Below the pieces are notes generated by a model. It was not told where the DNA came from. It saw nothing but the letters and a program-made list of their open reading frames with translations, and did no database searches. 64,000 nucleotides of DNA from Alteribacter lacisalsi (GTDB lineage Bacteria; Bacillota; Bacilli; Bacillales; Salisediminibacteriaceae): positions 558,001 through 622,000 of the forward strand of contig NZ_PDOF01000003.1 of assembly GCF_003226345.1 (NCBI RefSeq). Reading direction: 5' to 3'. A program made the position numbers and the translations under genes. Of this stretch, positions 36,172 to 45,204 are shown piece after piece (within the stretch, counting starts at the first letter, position 1; each line of letters starts with the position of its first letter).

Positions 36172-36202
36172 AAAAATCCCCGCCTCCCAAAGGAAGGCGG
36201 GG
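36172..36202 (-). terminator. Intrinsic terminator after the pxp operon
   Basis: On the minus strand CCCCGCCTT pairs with AGGCGGGG and is followed by AUUUUU, shortly after the pxpC stop. Confidence 0.85.
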
Positions 36203-36217
36203 CCAAAATAGCTGTCA

Positions 36218-37168
36218 TTACCTCCCGTAAGAGGCGACCTGCACGAGAATGTCCTCCTGCTCCTTCCAGAGGCGCTGGGCTTCCCGCACATCCGATTTTA
36301 TAAACCGGATTTTTCCGCCGGGCGGCAGCTGGGCAACCTTCCATAGGTCGGCTCCGATTACCGTGGCAATTTTTGTGTAGCCGCCTGTCGTCTGGCGGTC
36401 GGCCATGAGGATGATCGGCTGTCCGTCCCCCGGTACCTGCACAGAACCAAAGGCAATCGCGTCGCTCAGAATGTCGGCGCCATTTTTGTGTGTCAGCGGT
36501 GTCTCCCCCTGAAGGCGGTATCCCATTCTGTCAGACTGGTGGCTCACTTCGTAGAACTCAGAAAAGAACCGGTCCAGTGACTCGTCATCAAAACTGTCAT
36601 CCTGGGGACCCGGTATGGCCCGGACTTCCACTTCCCGGTCGTACTGGGGAATGTGTTCGGCGGCAACCCGGCGGCCGGAGTGAAGCTCAAGGTCATTCGC
36701 CTCTTCTCCAGCCTTGACTGTGTCCCCTTTGCGCAGTTCCCTGCCTTCAAACCCGCCGATGCCGGCCTTCAGATATGTGCTTTTGCTGCCCATCACTTCG
36801 GGCACTTCAATGCCGCCGCGTACGCTGATGTACAGGCGGGCGCCGTTTACCGGGCGGCCGAAGCTCACCTTGCTTCCTTCTCTCACAAGGTAGCTTTTCC
36901 ACGTTGGCACCGTTTCACCGTCAATTTCCGGCTGCAGATTCGCTCCTGTAAAAGCAAGTACAAGATCTTTTTCCACTTTCAGTACCGGACCCATTATGGT
37001 TACCTCAATGACAGCCTCGTTTCTGGCATTCCCGACCAGTACATTTGCCATCTGCATCGCATACTCGTCCATGGCTCCGGCAGGACTGAGTCCAAACTGC
37101 TGATAGCCGAGGCGGCCGCGGTCCTGCACTGTTGTTAAAAGACCCGCTTTCTCAACTGTAAAACTCAT
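36218..37168 (-). CDS. pxpC: 5-oxoprolinase subunit PxpC (KipA-type carboxyltransferase domain)
   Basis: The 316-residue protein matches the KipA/PxpC family, related to the C-terminal half of urea amidolyase. Motifs include VQDRGRLGYQQFGLSPAGAMD at the N terminus and QTTGGYTKIATVIGADLWKVAQ near residue 265. PxpABC hydrolyses 5-oxoproline (pyroglutamate) to glutamate with ATP. The ATG at 37168 shares one base with the TGA stop of pxpA, so the genes are translationally coupled. In B. subtilis the equivalent KipI and KipA proteins were first noted as modulators of the sporulation kinase KinA. A strong terminator follows. Confidence 0.92.
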   Translation of the reverse strand: MSFTVEKAGLLTTVQDRGRLGYQQFGLSPAGAMDEYAMQMANVLVGNARNEAVIEVTIMGPVLKVEKDLVLAFTGANLQPEIDGETVPTWKSYLVREGSKVSFGRPVNGARLYISVRGGIEVPEVMGSKSTYLKAGIGGFEGRELRKGDTVKAGEEANDLELHSGRRVAAEHIPQYDREVEVRAIPGPQDDSFDDESLDRFFSEFYEVSHQSDRMGYRLQGETPLTHKNGADILSDAIAFGSVQVPGDGQPIILMADRQTTGGYTKIATVIGADLWKVAQLPPGGKIRFIKSDVREAQRLWKEQEDILVQVASYGR

Positions 37169-37926
37169 CAGTCTCCCACCTTCCTGATTTCCACACCGGC
37201 TTCCTGGAGGCTTGTACGGAGATTCTGCACAAAGGCAAGGGCTTTTGGTCCGTCACCGTGTACACAGATTGTATCCGGTTCAATCGGAATTTCTGTTCCA
37301 TCAACCGCTGTGACTACCCCGTTTTTAATCATTTTCAATACCCGTTCTGTCACTTCAGCCTCGTCTTCTATTACCGATCCGGCTTCTGTCCGCGGAGTCA
37401 GGGTGCCATCAGGCTGGTAGGAGCGGTCGGCAAACACCTCCTGGGCCATTTTAAGCCCGTGTTCCTTGCCCGCTTTCACCAGTTCGCTTCCTGCCAGGCC
37501 GAAAAGGATGAGCGAGTCGTCTACATCCCGTACAGCTCGTGCAATTGCATCAGCTGTGACACGGTTTTTTGCTGCCATGTTAAACAGGGCGCCGTGCGGC
37601 TTGACGTGCTGGAGGCGCTCTCCTTCAAGCTGAACAAAGGCGTTCAGTGCCCCAATCTGATACACGACCATGTTATAGACATCCTCGGGCTCCACTTCAA
37701 TATACCTCCGGCCAAAGCCGCCGAGATCCGGCAGTCCCGGATGTGCACCGAGCCCGGTGCCGGACGCCGCTGCAAGTTTTACCGTAGCCCGCATCACGTT
37801 ATGATCGCCTGCGTGATACCCACAGGCAATATTGGCCGAGCTCACAAGCTTGAGTACTTCCGGGTCCTGCCCGATTGTATAATTACCGAAGCTTTCTCCT
37901 AGGTCACTGTTCAAATCAATGCGCAT
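37168..37926 (-). CDS. pxpA: 5-oxoprolinase subunit PxpA (LamB/YcsF family)
   Basis: The 252-residue protein belongs to the LamB/YcsF family. It begins MRIDLNSDLGESFG and contains the metal-binding ANIACGYHAGDHNVM segment near residue 35, plus a central VKPHGALFN and a late ICVHGDGPKA. Together with PxpB and PxpC it converts 5-oxoproline to glutamate with ATP. GGAGG precedes the ATG at 37926, which lies inside the last codons of pxpB (an 11-base overlap). Gene order here is pxpB-pxpA-pxpC. The operon may recycle 5-oxoproline formed spontaneously from glutamine or glutamate. Confidence 0.93.
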   Translation of the reverse strand: MRIDLNSDLGESFGNYTIGQDPEVLKLVSSANIACGYHAGDHNVMRATVKLAAASGTGLGAHPGLPDLGGFGRRYIEVEPEDVYNMVVYQIGALNAFVQLEGERLQHVKPHGALFNMAAKNRVTADAIARAVRDVDDSLILFGLAGSELVKAGKEHGLKMAQEVFADRSYQPDGTLTPRTEAGSVIEDEAEVTERVLKMIKNGVVTAVDGTEIPIEPDTICVHGDGPKALAFVQNLRTSLQEAGVEIRKVGD

Positions 37927-38653
37927 GTTCTCCCTCCTCAATGTGTACGATCTGTTCTCCTCCCTCCGCACGGCGGCAGAGGTCTTTGTACTCTTTTTCG
38001 TCGACCGGTTTAAAACGGATCCGGTCCCCTGCCTGCAGAAGGAATGGATCCGCCTGCTCCTGGTCAAACAGCTTTACCGGCGTATGCCCGACCAGCTGCC
38101 AGCCGCCAGGGGAATCGAGCGGGTAAATGCCTGTCTGCTCCCCCGCGATCCCAACGGAGCCTGCAGGAACCTTCTGGCGCGGATTGTCTCTTCTTGGGGT
38201 ATGAAGTTTTTCCGAAAGACCGCCCAGATAAGGAAAGCCCGGGTTAAATCCGAGCATGTAGACGAGATAATCCGGCTCGCTGTGAAGACGGATCACCTCT
38301 TCCTTGTCCATTTCGTTATGGGAGGCTAAATCCTCAAGGTCCGGTCCACCTTCGCTGCCATAAAACACGGGTATGTGAATAATCCGGCCTTCACCCGTTT
38401 CTTCGTTTTGCACCTGCTTTTCGCACTCCTTTAAGAATGCCGTCATTTCATCGTAGCCGGCTGTTTCCGGCTTGTAATATACAGTCAGCGAGGCATACGC
38501 CGGCACCCACTCTGTTACAGCAGGGTGAACGTTGTCGCCGATCACCTTGCAGAGTGCACGGATGTAGCGGTTGGTCTGTTCTGATATTTTTTCATCGAAT
38601 CCGATGCGGATTGCTTTCTCCCCCACCGGCTTAAAAGATTGAATCTGCGTCAT
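37916..38653 (-). CDS. pxpB: 5-oxoprolinase subunit PxpB (KipI-type)
   Basis: The 245-residue protein matches KipI/PxpB. Characteristic segments are GEKAIRIGFDEKIS near the N terminus, a central HIPVFYGSEGGPDLE, and LGFNPGFPYLGGL followed by TPRRDNPRQKVPAGSVGIAG. It forms a cyclophilin-like subunit that works with PxpC in the ATP-dependent step. It is the first gene of the operon. AAAAGGAGG before the ATG at 38653 gives a strong initiation site. In B. subtilis the KipI protein also inhibits KinA; whether this one does cannot be told from sequence. Confidence 0.92.
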   Translation of the reverse strand: MTQIQSFKPVGEKAIRIGFDEKISEQTNRYIRALCKVIGDNVHPAVTEWVPAYASLTVYYKPETAGYDEMTAFLKECEKQVQNEETGEGRIIHIPVFYGSEGGPDLEDLASHNEMDKEEVIRLHSEPDYLVYMLGFNPGFPYLGGLSEKLHTPRRDNPRQKVPAGSVGIAGEQTGIYPLDSPGGWQLVGHTPVKLFDQEQADPFLLQAGDRIRFKPVDEKEYKDLCRRAEGGEQIVHIEEGEHAH

Positions 38654-38754
38654 GTAAGCCTCCTCCTTTTGAAGTTGCTTCGCTTTTCAATTGGCATATA
38701 CTCCTCTAATATCCGCTTTTTATTATAACAAATCGTCCGAAAAACATAATAACG

Positions 38755-38786
38755 CAAAAAACCGGAAATCCCTCTCAGGATCCGGC
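38755..38786 (-). terminator. Intrinsic terminator after mscL
   Basis: On the minus strand CCGGA...TCCGG arms with an inner CC/GG are followed by six U residues, just past the mscL stop. Confidence 0.75.
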
Positions 38787-38797
38787 TGTATGCTTCC

Positions 38798-39295
38798 TTA
38801 TTGATGTTGCCTGATCGTAACACGCAGGCTGCGGTCGGTGCGAATGTCATCTTCATGCTCATTCTGTTTAATCGCACTGGTACATTTCGGGCATCGGACG
38901 GCACGCTGGGAAATGTCCGAAAAACAGTATGGACATGTTTTCTGCTGTGAAGCTTCTTTGGGAAGCCGTTTAAGCCGGTTCATCTGCAGAATAATAAAAT
39001 AGGCTGCCCCTGCGATGATGCTAAAGTGCAGAATCGTCTCGATAAACACACCATAGTTAATCGTTGCCGCCCCGGCTTCCTGGGCTTCTGCAAGCGACCG
39101 GAACTGACCGCCGGAAAGGTTCACATACAGGTTCGAAAAATCAACTCTGCCCAGTACAAGGCCTACAGGAGGCATGATGATGTCGGAAACAAACGAACTG
39201 ACCACTTTTCCGAAGGCAGCACCGATAATGATACCGATCCCCATATCAACGATCGTTCCACGTGTAGCAAATTCCTTCAGACCTTTTAAAAACAC
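38798..39295 (-). CDS. mscL: Large-conductance mechanosensitive channel MscL with zinc-ribbon tail
   Basis: The 165-residue protein has the MscL signature FATRGTIVDMGIGIIIGAAFGKVVSSFV in the first helix, with the gate region, a periplasmic loop, and a second helix near residues 85-105. The channel opens under membrane tension to release solutes during osmotic downshock. After the second helix the tail carries CPYC and CPKC, a zinc-ribbon pair, and ends in a charged segment, making it about 35 residues longer than a usual MscL. I chose the GTG at 39295 because AAGGAGGTG lies six bases upstream; the family normally starts right before this helix. Confidence 0.88.
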   Translation of the reverse strand: MFLKGLKEFATRGTIVDMGIGIIIGAAFGKVVSSFVSDIIMPPVGLVLGRVDFSNLYVNLSGGQFRSLAEAQEAGAATINYGVFIETILHFSIIAGAAYFIILQMNRLKRLPKEASQQKTCPYCFSDISQRAVRCPKCTSAIKQNEHEDDIRTDRSLRVTIRQHQ

Positions 39296-39351
39296 CGCGG
39301 GCACCTCCTTACGTTTAAAAGGTATGTCCACCAGCGGTGATTATGAATATT

Positions 39352-40203
39352 TTAAGAATCAAGAAGGGTGCATTTCACTTTTACAGTCAGGGAATGTTTG
39401 CCGCCCCGGTAGACACCCTGGAGCGGGCTGAGATCCGAATAATCCCGTCCTGTTCCGACACGGATGTGATTCTCCAAAGCTTCCACGTTATTGGTCGGAT
39501 CAAGACCGCACCAGCCGATCCCCGGTACCATCACCTCGACCCAGGCATGAGTAGCCGAATCCCCGATCAGGGCAGAATCTTCCCCAACGTAGAGATAACC
39601 GCTCACATAACGAGCCGGGATCAGGTGAGCCCTCAGAATCCCGAGCATGATGTGTGTGAAATCCTGACAAACGCCTGTTTTCATCGGAAATGCTTCGTGC
39701 GCCTTCGTATTCACAGTCGTCACGTTACCCTGATACGTAAAACGGTCGTGAATGTACCGCATCACATCGAGGGAGAACTGCACCGGATTCAGGTTATCCC
39801 CGATCTCCCTGACCACTTCATCAATCTGATCACGGAACATATACGTGTACGGGGTGTCGTTTAAATAAGCAAGATAGTGTTTACGAAAGAGATCGGAATG
39901 ATAAATATTCCGCATCTCGGGCGAATACTGCATCATCCGAATAAACGGGCTTCGCTGAATACTCACGACCGAGGTGGTTTTTACCTCGAGATGTTCATGG
40001 ACTTCGGGTATAAAAAAGGTTTCCACCGTGTTTCCCCAAAGATCGCCGTGTTCTTTCGTTAATGATGACGGATTGATCTCGGAACGATAGGAAAGAAGCC
40101 GTTGGCACTCATCAGTTCTCGGCTTCAGGCGTATGTGGTTCATACTCTGATCCACAGGCGTCTCGTAATGGAATTCGTTAATATGCTCAATGCGGTATTT
40201 CAT
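39352..40203 (-). CDS. Transglutaminase-like cysteine protease-fold protein
   Basis: The 283-residue protein has an N-terminal transglutaminase-associated beta domain (MKYRIEHINEFHYE) and a transglutaminase-like core. The catalytic triad reads cysteine in GVCQDFTH, histidine in ATHAWVEV and aspartate in GLDPTNN. It is the third gene of a conserved operon with an alpha-E protein and a circularly permuted ATP-grasp protein, with only 15 bases to the previous gene. Such sets are proposed to make or cleave an amide or peptide linkage, but the substrate is unknown to me. The ATG at 40203 has a GAGAGGGG site. Confidence 0.87.
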   Translation of the reverse strand: MKYRIEHINEFHYETPVDQSMNHIRLKPRTDECQRLLSYRSEINPSSLTKEHGDLWGNTVETFFIPEVHEHLEVKTTSVVSIQRSPFIRMMQYSPEMRNIYHSDLFRKHYLAYLNDTPYTYMFRDQIDEVVREIGDNLNPVQFSLDVMRYIHDRFTYQGNVTTVNTKAHEAFPMKTGVCQDFTHIMLGILRAHLIPARYVSGYLYVGEDSALIGDSATHAWVEVMVPGIGWCGLDPTNNVEALENHIRVGTGRDYSDLSPLQGVYRGGKHSLTVKVKCTLLDS

Positions 40204-40218
40204 ACCCGTCTTCCCCTC

Positions 40219-41211
40219 TCAAGTCTGATGCTGGCTCATAGTGGCAGCCGGCTCCGGCTCCACGAGATAGTAGGTTTTGGAGAAAATTGCCCCAATTTCG
40301 TTGCAGTAGTTCTGGAACTGGTCGAGGAATTCGCCAAGTTCTTCCATTTTAAGATCGTTGATTATGACGTCGTCAAATTCAATTTTCACCCGCTCGAGAG
40401 CATCAAACAGCTCTTCGGAATAATGGGAGACCTTTCCGCCTTCAATTTCCTTTACCGTATCCCATACGTGATTCACGCAGTAACTGATTGAGCGCGGGAA
40501 CGTCGGGTCGGAAATCAGGAACTGCAGAACGGATCTTGCGGTAATCGCAGGCGGATTCTTTTTCAGGTAGGCATCGTGCCCGTTCACGAACTGAAGGGCC
40601 GCCAGCCAGTAATAGTAATGATGGTCCGCGTTATCATTCTCTGCTTCACGCATGGATTTTTCACACATAACGTTTAAAATGCGGGCTGTTTTCTCCGCAC
40701 GCTCAAGCCATTTGCCGATCTGAATAAAGGCATACGTCTCGTCTCTCATCATAGAGGATTCAATTACACCCTGGGATGTAAAGGACGCGAGTTTAATTTG
40801 TCTGAGGAGTTGGTCCACCTCTTTCAGATTCCAATATTGCCGGTCTACATCGATACTATTCCAGTAGCATTCATTTAAGCACTCCCACAGCTCATGGGGA
40901 ATAATTTCACGAGTGGACTTGGCATTATAGCGGGCGTTGCTGATGCAGTTGGACAGGGAATTCAGGTTGTTTTCCTGAAACGCAAGGTACTGCACAATCG
41001 TATCGGGATGAAAAGTGGAATATTCCTTCTCATAATCTGCAAAGGAAGAACAGATTTCAATAACTTCTTCCCAGTCCCGTTCCGCTATCGCATCCGAATC
41101 GGATGCTTCGAGCATATTAATCAGTCTGGCGCTGAGTACGCGGGAATTGTTCTCGGCCCGCTCGATATTTCTCGCCATCCAGTAAAGAGAATCAGCTACA
41201 CGGCTTAACAT
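40219..41211 (-). CDS. Alpha-E domain protein (DUF403)
   Basis: The 330-residue all-helical protein matches the alpha-E (DUF403) family. It starts MLSRVADSLYWMARNIERAENNSRVL, where the conserved YW-R-ERAE pattern is typical, and repeats the motif as IGKWLERAEKTARIL near residue 180. It overlaps the stop of the ATP-grasp gene by seven bases, so the two are coupled. It is encoded with circularly permuted ATP-grasp and transglutaminase partners across many bacteria. The biochemical function is not known; an accessory or scaffold role is inferred. Confidence 0.88.
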   Translation of the reverse strand: MLSRVADSLYWMARNIERAENNSRVLSARLINMLEASDSDAIAERDWEEVIEICSSFADYEKEYSTFHPDTIVQYLAFQENNLNSLSNCISNARYNAKSTREIIPHELWECLNECYWNSIDVDRQYWNLKEVDQLLRQIKLASFTSQGVIESSMMRDETYAFIQIGKWLERAEKTARILNVMCEKSMREAENDNADHHYYYWLAALQFVNGHDAYLKKNPPAITARSVLQFLISDPTFPRSISYCVNHVWDTVKEIEGGKVSHYSEELFDALERVKIEFDDVIINDLKMEELGEFLDQFQNYCNEIGAIFSKTYYLVEPEPAATMSQHQT

Positions 41212-42665
41212 GGTTCCTCACCTCTTTTTCTCAGTACCCATGTGTCTTTTCCGCCGCCGCCCTGTGAAGAGTTGACCACAAGGGATCCTTCCTTCAGCGC
41301 GACACGGGAAAGGCCTCCGGGAAGTACTCTGTGTTCTTTTCCACCCATCACGTACACCCGGAGATCCACGTGGCACGGATAGAAACGGTTTTTCTGAAAT
41401 GCCGGTGCTCGTGAGAGTCTGATGGTCGGCTGGGCAATGTACTGATGCGGTTCCTGGATAATTTTTTCCCGGAACAATTCGATCTCCGCCTGCGTGGCGT
41501 GGGGACCAATCAGCATATCATAGCCGCCTGATGAACCAACGTTTTTCACAACAAGCTTTTCAAGGTTTTCAAGTACGTATTCCCTTGCTTCCTTATCACG
41601 GAGGAAGTACGTTTCCACGTTTTTAATGAGCGGCTCTTCCTTCAGATAATACCTGATCATGTCAGGGACATAGGCATACATCGCCTTATCATCAGCCACA
41701 CCGTTGCCGATGCCGTTCAGAACGGCGACATTGCCTTTCCGGTAGGCTCTCAGAAGACCGGGCACACCGAGAAGGGACTCGGGATTAAAGGCTTCAGGAT
41801 CAAGAAATTCATCATCAATTCTGCGGTAAATAATATCCACCCGTTGAAGGCCTCGGATCGTCTTCATATATACCACATCGTCTTTTACAATCAGATCACG
41901 TCCCTCAACGAGTTCGATGCCCATTTGCTGTGCAAGAAAAACGTGATCGTAATAGGCAGAGTTGTATATACCAGGTGTCAGAAGGATCGCAGTCGGGTTT
42001 TCCTTCGCTTTACTGTTGACGGGTACGTGGCTTTTTAATGCCTCATGGAGATGGGAAAGCTGGTGTTCGAGCGTACAGATTTCATGACTGTTGAAAAATT
42101 CAGGAAATACACGGCGCATGACAAACCGGTTCTGGAAAACGTAGGACATGCCGGACGGATTGCGCAGATTATCTTCAAGAACGCGGTATTCCCCGTTTTC
42201 ATCACGGATCAGATCAATCCCGGCCAGGAAAATGTGATTCTTGTGCGGGATCTCAAGGCCTGACGCCTGCTCCCTGTAGTAATACGGGTTCTCCTCGATC
42301 AAATCGGAAGGAATAATCCCATCCTTGACGATCTGCTGGCCGTCGTAAATATCCTCCAGGAAAAGGTTGAGGGCTTTTACACGCTGCTTCATCCCCTTTT
42401 CAATCTTTTCCCACTGTTTGGGCGGAATAATGACAGGGATAAAATCAAACGGCATCGTCCGCTCCGTGCCGGTCTTATCGCTGTAAACCGTGAAAGTAAT
42501 GCCCTGTCTTAAAAAACTGAGCTGTGCGGTTTCATTTTTTTCGTGCAGATCCTCGACTGAAAATTGATTCAGAATCGAATGAAACTGCTGGTAATGTGAC
42601 TTCGGGTGACCATTTTCCTTCATCATCTCATCGTAAAACGCTTTAGCATCGTATTGCTTTAGCAC
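41205..42665 (-). CDS. Circularly permuted ATP-grasp protein (DUF404/DUF407 type)
   Basis: The 486-residue protein matches the circularly permuted type 2 ATP-grasp family. Signature segments are IFLAGIDLIRDENGEYRVLEDNLRNPSG near residue 165, VAVLNGIGNGVADDKAMYAYVPDM, and a C-terminal VNSSQGGGGKDTWVL. ATP-grasp enzymes make amide or peptide bonds. I chose a GTG at 42665 because GGAGGAG lies nine bases upstream and the protein then starts LKQYDAKAFYDEM as in relatives; an ATG 13 codons earlier is possible. It leads an operon with alpha-E and transglutaminase genes, a combination noted in comparative genomics as a likely peptide-tagging or metabolite-ligation system. Confidence 0.87.
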   Translation of the reverse strand: MLKQYDAKAFYDEMMKENGHPKSHYQQFHSILNQFSVEDLHEKNETAQLSFLRQGITFTVYSDKTGTERTMPFDFIPVIIPPKQWEKIEKGMKQRVKALNLFLEDIYDGQQIVKDGIIPSDLIEENPYYYREQASGLEIPHKNHIFLAGIDLIRDENGEYRVLEDNLRNPSGMSYVFQNRFVMRRVFPEFFNSHEICTLEHQLSHLHEALKSHVPVNSKAKENPTAILLTPGIYNSAYYDHVFLAQQMGIELVEGRDLIVKDDVVYMKTIRGLQRVDIIYRRIDDEFLDPEAFNPESLLGVPGLLRAYRKGNVAVLNGIGNGVADDKAMYAYVPDMIRYYLKEEPLIKNVETYFLRDKEAREYVLENLEKLVVKNVGSSGGYDMLIGPHATQAEIELFREKIIQEPHQYIAQPTIRLSRAPAFQKNRFYPCHVDLRVYVMGGKEHRVLPGGLSRVALKEGSLVVNSSQGGGGKDTWVLRKRGEEPC

Positions 42666-42915
42666 CCCGTCCATCTCCTCCCGGTAAACGTATTGGTAAT
42701 CCATGCCGGAAAAGACCTGTCTCCGGCAATATGTAAACAACCGGTAACCGGCTGTTTCACTTCCTTTTTCCCTCTTCAAAAGAGTTTTACACCAGTATTC
42801 GCCATTTAATGAAAGAAATTGAACGACAGCTTCCGTCTGCATTCTGCATAAAACAGGCTTATTCCTACTTATTCGCCCTGCCCCCCGCTTTTTCCTCTAC
42901 CCATATATTTACACA

Positions 42916-43494
42916 TCAGCTGAAAATGAGATAAAAGGAGGTTCTGATTACAAATCCGGTGATGAGAAGACCGGTGATCAGCCCCGGAGCCGCTGTCTCT
43001 CCTCCGTAACTTCGGAATTCTCCCAGATACATCACCCGGTCAACTTCTTCTGCATGCCGAAAACGAAAAGCATTGGCTGCAAGAACGGCCGCAAGAAGAA
43101 AGATGCTCAGGATCGGCAGAAAAAGCAGATCCTGGTTTCCAAAGGTGAGAGTAGTTCCAGTAATGAGAGCGTATAAGGCAAATAACGATCCGCCGATCAG
43201 ATTTCCCTTCGCTTCCCCCTTCCGCATCCGTTCCCACCTTGCTCCCAGTTTCTTCTGCTCGTGGCGGATTAGTTTCCGCTTGTAGGGAATCCGCTTTTCC
43301 AGAAAAGTGATCTTGCCTCTGAATCGAAGCGCTCCATGAATCATAAACCCCAGTGCAGCGATCATAAAAACAATGCTCATCTGAACAGGTACGAAGAAAA
43401 TGACGGTCATCAGCGCTCCCCCTGTTACGGCCGTAAAGATATTCAGCACGATAAATTCTATCTTTCTGAGCCTTCTGAGTTCTTTCCACTCCAT
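42916..43494 (-). CDS. Integral membrane protein, unknown function
   Basis: The 192-residue protein has about five hydrophobic segments arranged as two pairs around a basic cytoplasmic loop (KRIPYKRKLIRHEQKKLG), plus a final hydrophobic helix at the C terminus. I do not recognise the family. AAGGTG lies upstream of the ATG at 43494. It is divergent from the Rieske flavoprotein gene and separated by about 250 bases from the ATP-grasp gene that follows. Nothing in it suggests transport or enzymatic activity. Confidence 0.6.
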   Translation of the reverse strand: MEWKELRRLRKIEFIVLNIFTAVTGGALMTVIFFVPVQMSIVFMIAALGFMIHGALRFRGKITFLEKRIPYKRKLIRHEQKKLGARWERMRKGEAKGNLIGGSLFALYALITGTTLTFGNQDLLFLPILSIFLLAAVLAANAFRFRHAEEVDRVMYLGEFRSYGGETAAPGLITGLLITGFVIRTSFYLIFS

Positions 43495-43617
43495 TCTCCG
43501 CACCTTCTTTCGCTAATTTCCACACCTATCCATTTAACTTCCTGAAAAATACATGTTTCAAACCGAACAGGATACGTTAATGGTTATAGAAGTGGAATGT
43601 AAAAAGGAGGAAATAAC

Positions 43618-45141
43618 ATGGATGAACGACTGCCCCGGTTCCCCGAACCATTATGGCGCATTGGAGTAAAGGAGGGAGTGCAATTCCCTCCATTATCTGA
43701 AGACATTACCTGTGATGTCACTGTTGTGGGCGGCGGTATTGCCGGTATTACGACTGCTTACGTGCTTCAGAAGGAAGGCTTTGACGTTGTGCTGCTTGAA
43801 GCCGGCCGGCTTCTCAACGGCACGACCGGCCATACGACTGCCAAAATCACCTCTCAGCACGGCCTGATCTATGACGAATACATTCAGCACTTCGGAGAGG
43901 AAAAAGCCCGTCAGTATTATGAGGCCAATGAAGAAGGCCTTCGCATGATCGAGTCATTTATAAATGAACTTGGGGTGGACTGCGGATTCAGCCGTCAGGA
44001 TGCTTTGGTCTGGACGGACAATGAGAAAAAACTGAAGGCGCTGCGAAAAGAGAACGAGGCTTACAAAAAGCTCGGTATTAACGGAGGCCTGGTTGATGAA
44101 AAGCGGATGCCGTTCCCATGCGCTGGTGCAATTGTGATCCGGGACCAGGCTCAGTTTAATCCTGTACCCTACCTTCAGGCTATGTCAGAGCGATTTACCG
44201 AGCTTGGCGGACGGATTTTTGAAAACACCACCGCAAACGGCGTTGACACTGGTGACCGTCCGAAAGTTAACACACGAAGCGGCTACGGGTCTGTATCCCG
44301 TTATGTGGTTGCTGCTTCCCATTTTCCGTTTTATGACGGAAACGGGCTTTATTTTGCCCGCATGCATGCAGAACGGTCTTACTCCCTTGCGGTTCGGACG
44401 TCAAAGACGATCGCGGAAGGTATGTATATAAATGCCGATGATCCGAAACGGACGATCCGTTCAGCCTCTATGGGGGATGAAACCATCATGATCGTTGGCG
44501 GGGAGAAACATAAAACCGGGCAGGGCATTGATACATCCAGGCACTACGAAGCCCTTTCAGCTTACAGCCTTGAAATGTTTCCCGACAGTGAAATCCTGTA
44601 CCGCTGGGCTTCCCACGACTGGATAACGATTGACCGCATGCCCTATATCGGTCCGGTAACAGAGAAGAAAAGCAACATCTTTGCAGCGACCGGCTTTCAT
44701 AAATGGGGTATGACCAACGGGACGATTGCAGCCCGCGTGATTCGGGATGCGATTCAGGAGAAAGATCATCCCTACCGTGAACTGTTTACTCCTCACCGCC
44801 TGAAAGCCGATCCGTCCTTTAAGGAGTTCGTGAAAGAAAACGCGAATGTGGCAAAAGAGCTGATTAAAGGAAAAGTGGAGCTTACAGGAAGGGACCCTGA
44901 GGATCTGGAAAATGACCAGGGCGCAGTTGTGCGGGTAAACGGCAAGCGTGCAGGTGCCTACCGTGATACAGAGGGCTGCCTTCACATCGTGGATACGACG
45001 TGCACCCACCTCGGCTGCGAGGTGGAATGGAACGACGGGGACCGGACGTGGGACTGCCCGTGCCACGCCTCCCGATTTGACGTAGACGGCACTGTCGTGG
45101 AAGGGCCTGCAAGCGAGCCGCTGACAAAGATTGAGCCTTAA
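43618..45141 (+). CDS. yhfW: FAD oxidoreductase fused to a Rieske 2Fe-2S domain (YhfW-like)
   Basis: The 507-residue fusion has an N-terminal DAO-type FAD domain with the motif VVGGGIAGITTAYVLQ near residue 36 and a GTTGHTTAKIT loop. A C-terminal Rieske domain shows CTHLGCEVEW and CPCHASRFD, the Cys/His pairs that bind the 2Fe-2S cluster. The same arrangement is found in B. subtilis YhfW. It is a soluble redox enzyme; the electron partner and substrate are unknown. AAAGGAGGAAATAAC before the ATG at 43618 gives a strong start. A terminator follows immediately. Confidence 0.9.
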   Translation: MDERLPRFPEPLWRIGVKEGVQFPPLSEDITCDVTVVGGGIAGITTAYVLQKEGFDVVLLEAGRLLNGTTGHTTAKITSQHGLIYDEYIQHFGEEKARQYYEANEEGLRMIESFINELGVDCGFSRQDALVWTDNEKKLKALRKENEAYKKLGINGGLVDEKRMPFPCAGAIVIRDQAQFNPVPYLQAMSERFTELGGRIFENTTANGVDTGDRPKVNTRSGYGSVSRYVVAASHFPFYDGNGLYFARMHAERSYSLAVRTSKTIAEGMYINADDPKRTIRSASMGDETIMIVGGEKHKTGQGIDTSRHYEALSAYSLEMFPDSEILYRWASHDWITIDRMPYIGPVTEKKSNIFAATGFHKWGMTNGTIAARVIRDAIQEKDHPYRELFTPHRLKADPSFKEFVKENANVAKELIKGKVELTGRDPEDLENDQGAVVRVNGKRAGAYRDTEGCLHIVDTTCTHLGCEVEWNDGDRTWDCPCHASRFDVDGTVVEGPASEPLTKIEP

Positions 45142-45168
45142 CCGGCCGATTAAATGTCCTGCATAAGT

Positions 45169-45204
45169 AAAAAGGCCCTCTCATTTGAGGGCCTTTAGTT
45201 TTTT
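45169..45204 (+). terminator. Intrinsic terminator after yhfW
   Basis: AAAGGCCCTC and GAGGGCCTTT form a perfect 10-bp stem, followed by AG and six T residues. Confidence 0.88.

Noticed and set aside
43040-43525. 161-codon frame overlapping the membrane protein at 42916-43494
   Set aside because: It is on the same strand in another frame, with no membrane helices and no better start than the hydrophobic frame chosen.
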